From Prostheceraeus crozeri (Eukaryota; Platyhelminthes; Polycladida; Euryleptidae), in the NCBI GenBank assembly GCA_907163375.1, contig CAJQUW010008928.1:372001-436000 (forward strand): a stretch of 64,000 nucleotides of DNA, read 5' to 3'. Position numbers and translations under genes: made by a program. Below, piece after piece: positions 63,959 through 64,000 of the stretch. Position 1 is the first letter of the stretch; the number at the start of each line of letters is the position of its first letter. The notes under the pieces were generated by a model. The model saw only the letters and a program-made list of their open reading frames with translations, was not told the DNA's origin and searched no databases.

Positions 63959-64000
63959 AACGTTTCCTTAGATGTGTAAATTTCCGTTTTAGGCTTCTAT

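Larger units (their letters stand above)
61465..64000 (+). mobile_element. Second Polinton copy, left end (cut by window)
   Basis: Starts with the same AGTAGTAAG terminus and the GATGGCCGCCATC palindrome (61500-61512), followed by a rearranged TIR, three subterminal repeat units, the CCAAT/CCAAT/TATA promoter, the ATG-only exon and the first gene. Orientation is the same as element 1. The six bases outside (AACGAT, 61459-61464) would be its target duplication; the right end is outside the window. Confidence 0.9.

Noticed and set aside
1..64000. CRISPR arrays, rRNA genes, prokaryotic operons
   Set aside because: No regularly spaced short repeats with unique spacers and no rRNA-like conserved stretches; introns and element types show eukaryotic DNA.

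Overview
The window is AT-rich eukaryotic DNA from a metazoan, most likely an invertebrate. It has no recognisable host gene. It is built from mobile elements of many classes: a Polinton/Maverick-type virus-like transposon, Penelope-like, RLE-type and other non-LTR retrotransposons, PIF/Harbinger, hAT-type MITEs, foldback elements and (TA)n microsatellites. Spliceosomal GT-AG introns inside the transposon and the types of retroelement point to an animal. The species cannot be read from the sequence.

The centrepiece is one complete Polinton-like element at 1768-24519 (22,752 bp). It has terminal inverted repeats of about 640 bp that begin AG and end CT, and a perfect 6-bp target duplication, TATTTT (1762-1767 and 24520-24525). 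It interrupts an older, decayed non-LTR reverse transcriptase whose halves lie at 659-1430 and 24790-25260. The left arm (3.1-5.5 kb, +) is an early-looking unit: a CCAAT/CCAAT/TATA promoter, an exon that is only the ATG, alternative acceptors leading to a basic 235-aa protein and a DEDDh-like exonuclease, a standalone domain related to the PolB N-terminal region, and two RING proteins. The middle (5.5-15 kb) is the virion and integration module: core peptide, A32-like ATPase, chromodomain integrase, pVI-like basic protein, double-jelly-roll capsid protein, adenain-like protease, and two paralogous capsid-associated proteins. Embedded in it, on the minus strand, are a TATA-binding-protein-like gene and two small paralogs. 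Protein-primed-type PolB (15.2-19.2 kb, -) starts from a promoter and ATG-only exon that mirror the left arm. The right arm (19.4-23.5 kb) holds a small acidic gene and three minus-strand genes, each followed by the same 140-bp module.

The copy is decaying. PolB has a frameshift and a nonsense codon, one capsid paralog has a nonsense codon, and right-arm genes carry in-frame stops. The integrase has Lys where its family has the catalytic Glu, and the ATPase P-loop has Arg for its first Gly. Most structural genes and the TBP-like gene are still open. A close relative of the element begins at 61465 in the same orientation and runs off the window.

The 37 kb between the copies (24.5-61.4 kb) is non-coding apart from transposon debris: an inverted Penelope-like pair (30.4-32.6 kb), foldback elements (28.8, 32.7, 45.6 and 46.6 kb), an RLE-type retrotransposon with an 83-bp flanking duplication (48249-51305), and a 5'-truncated non-LTR element carrying a Harbinger insertion (51574-54588).

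The observations most worth following up are the transposon-encoded TBP-like protein, the matched promoter plus ATG-only exon at two loci, and a recurring ATGCAAA motif 29-46 bp upstream of late-type genes. Together these suggest that the element runs its own early/late transcription programme.
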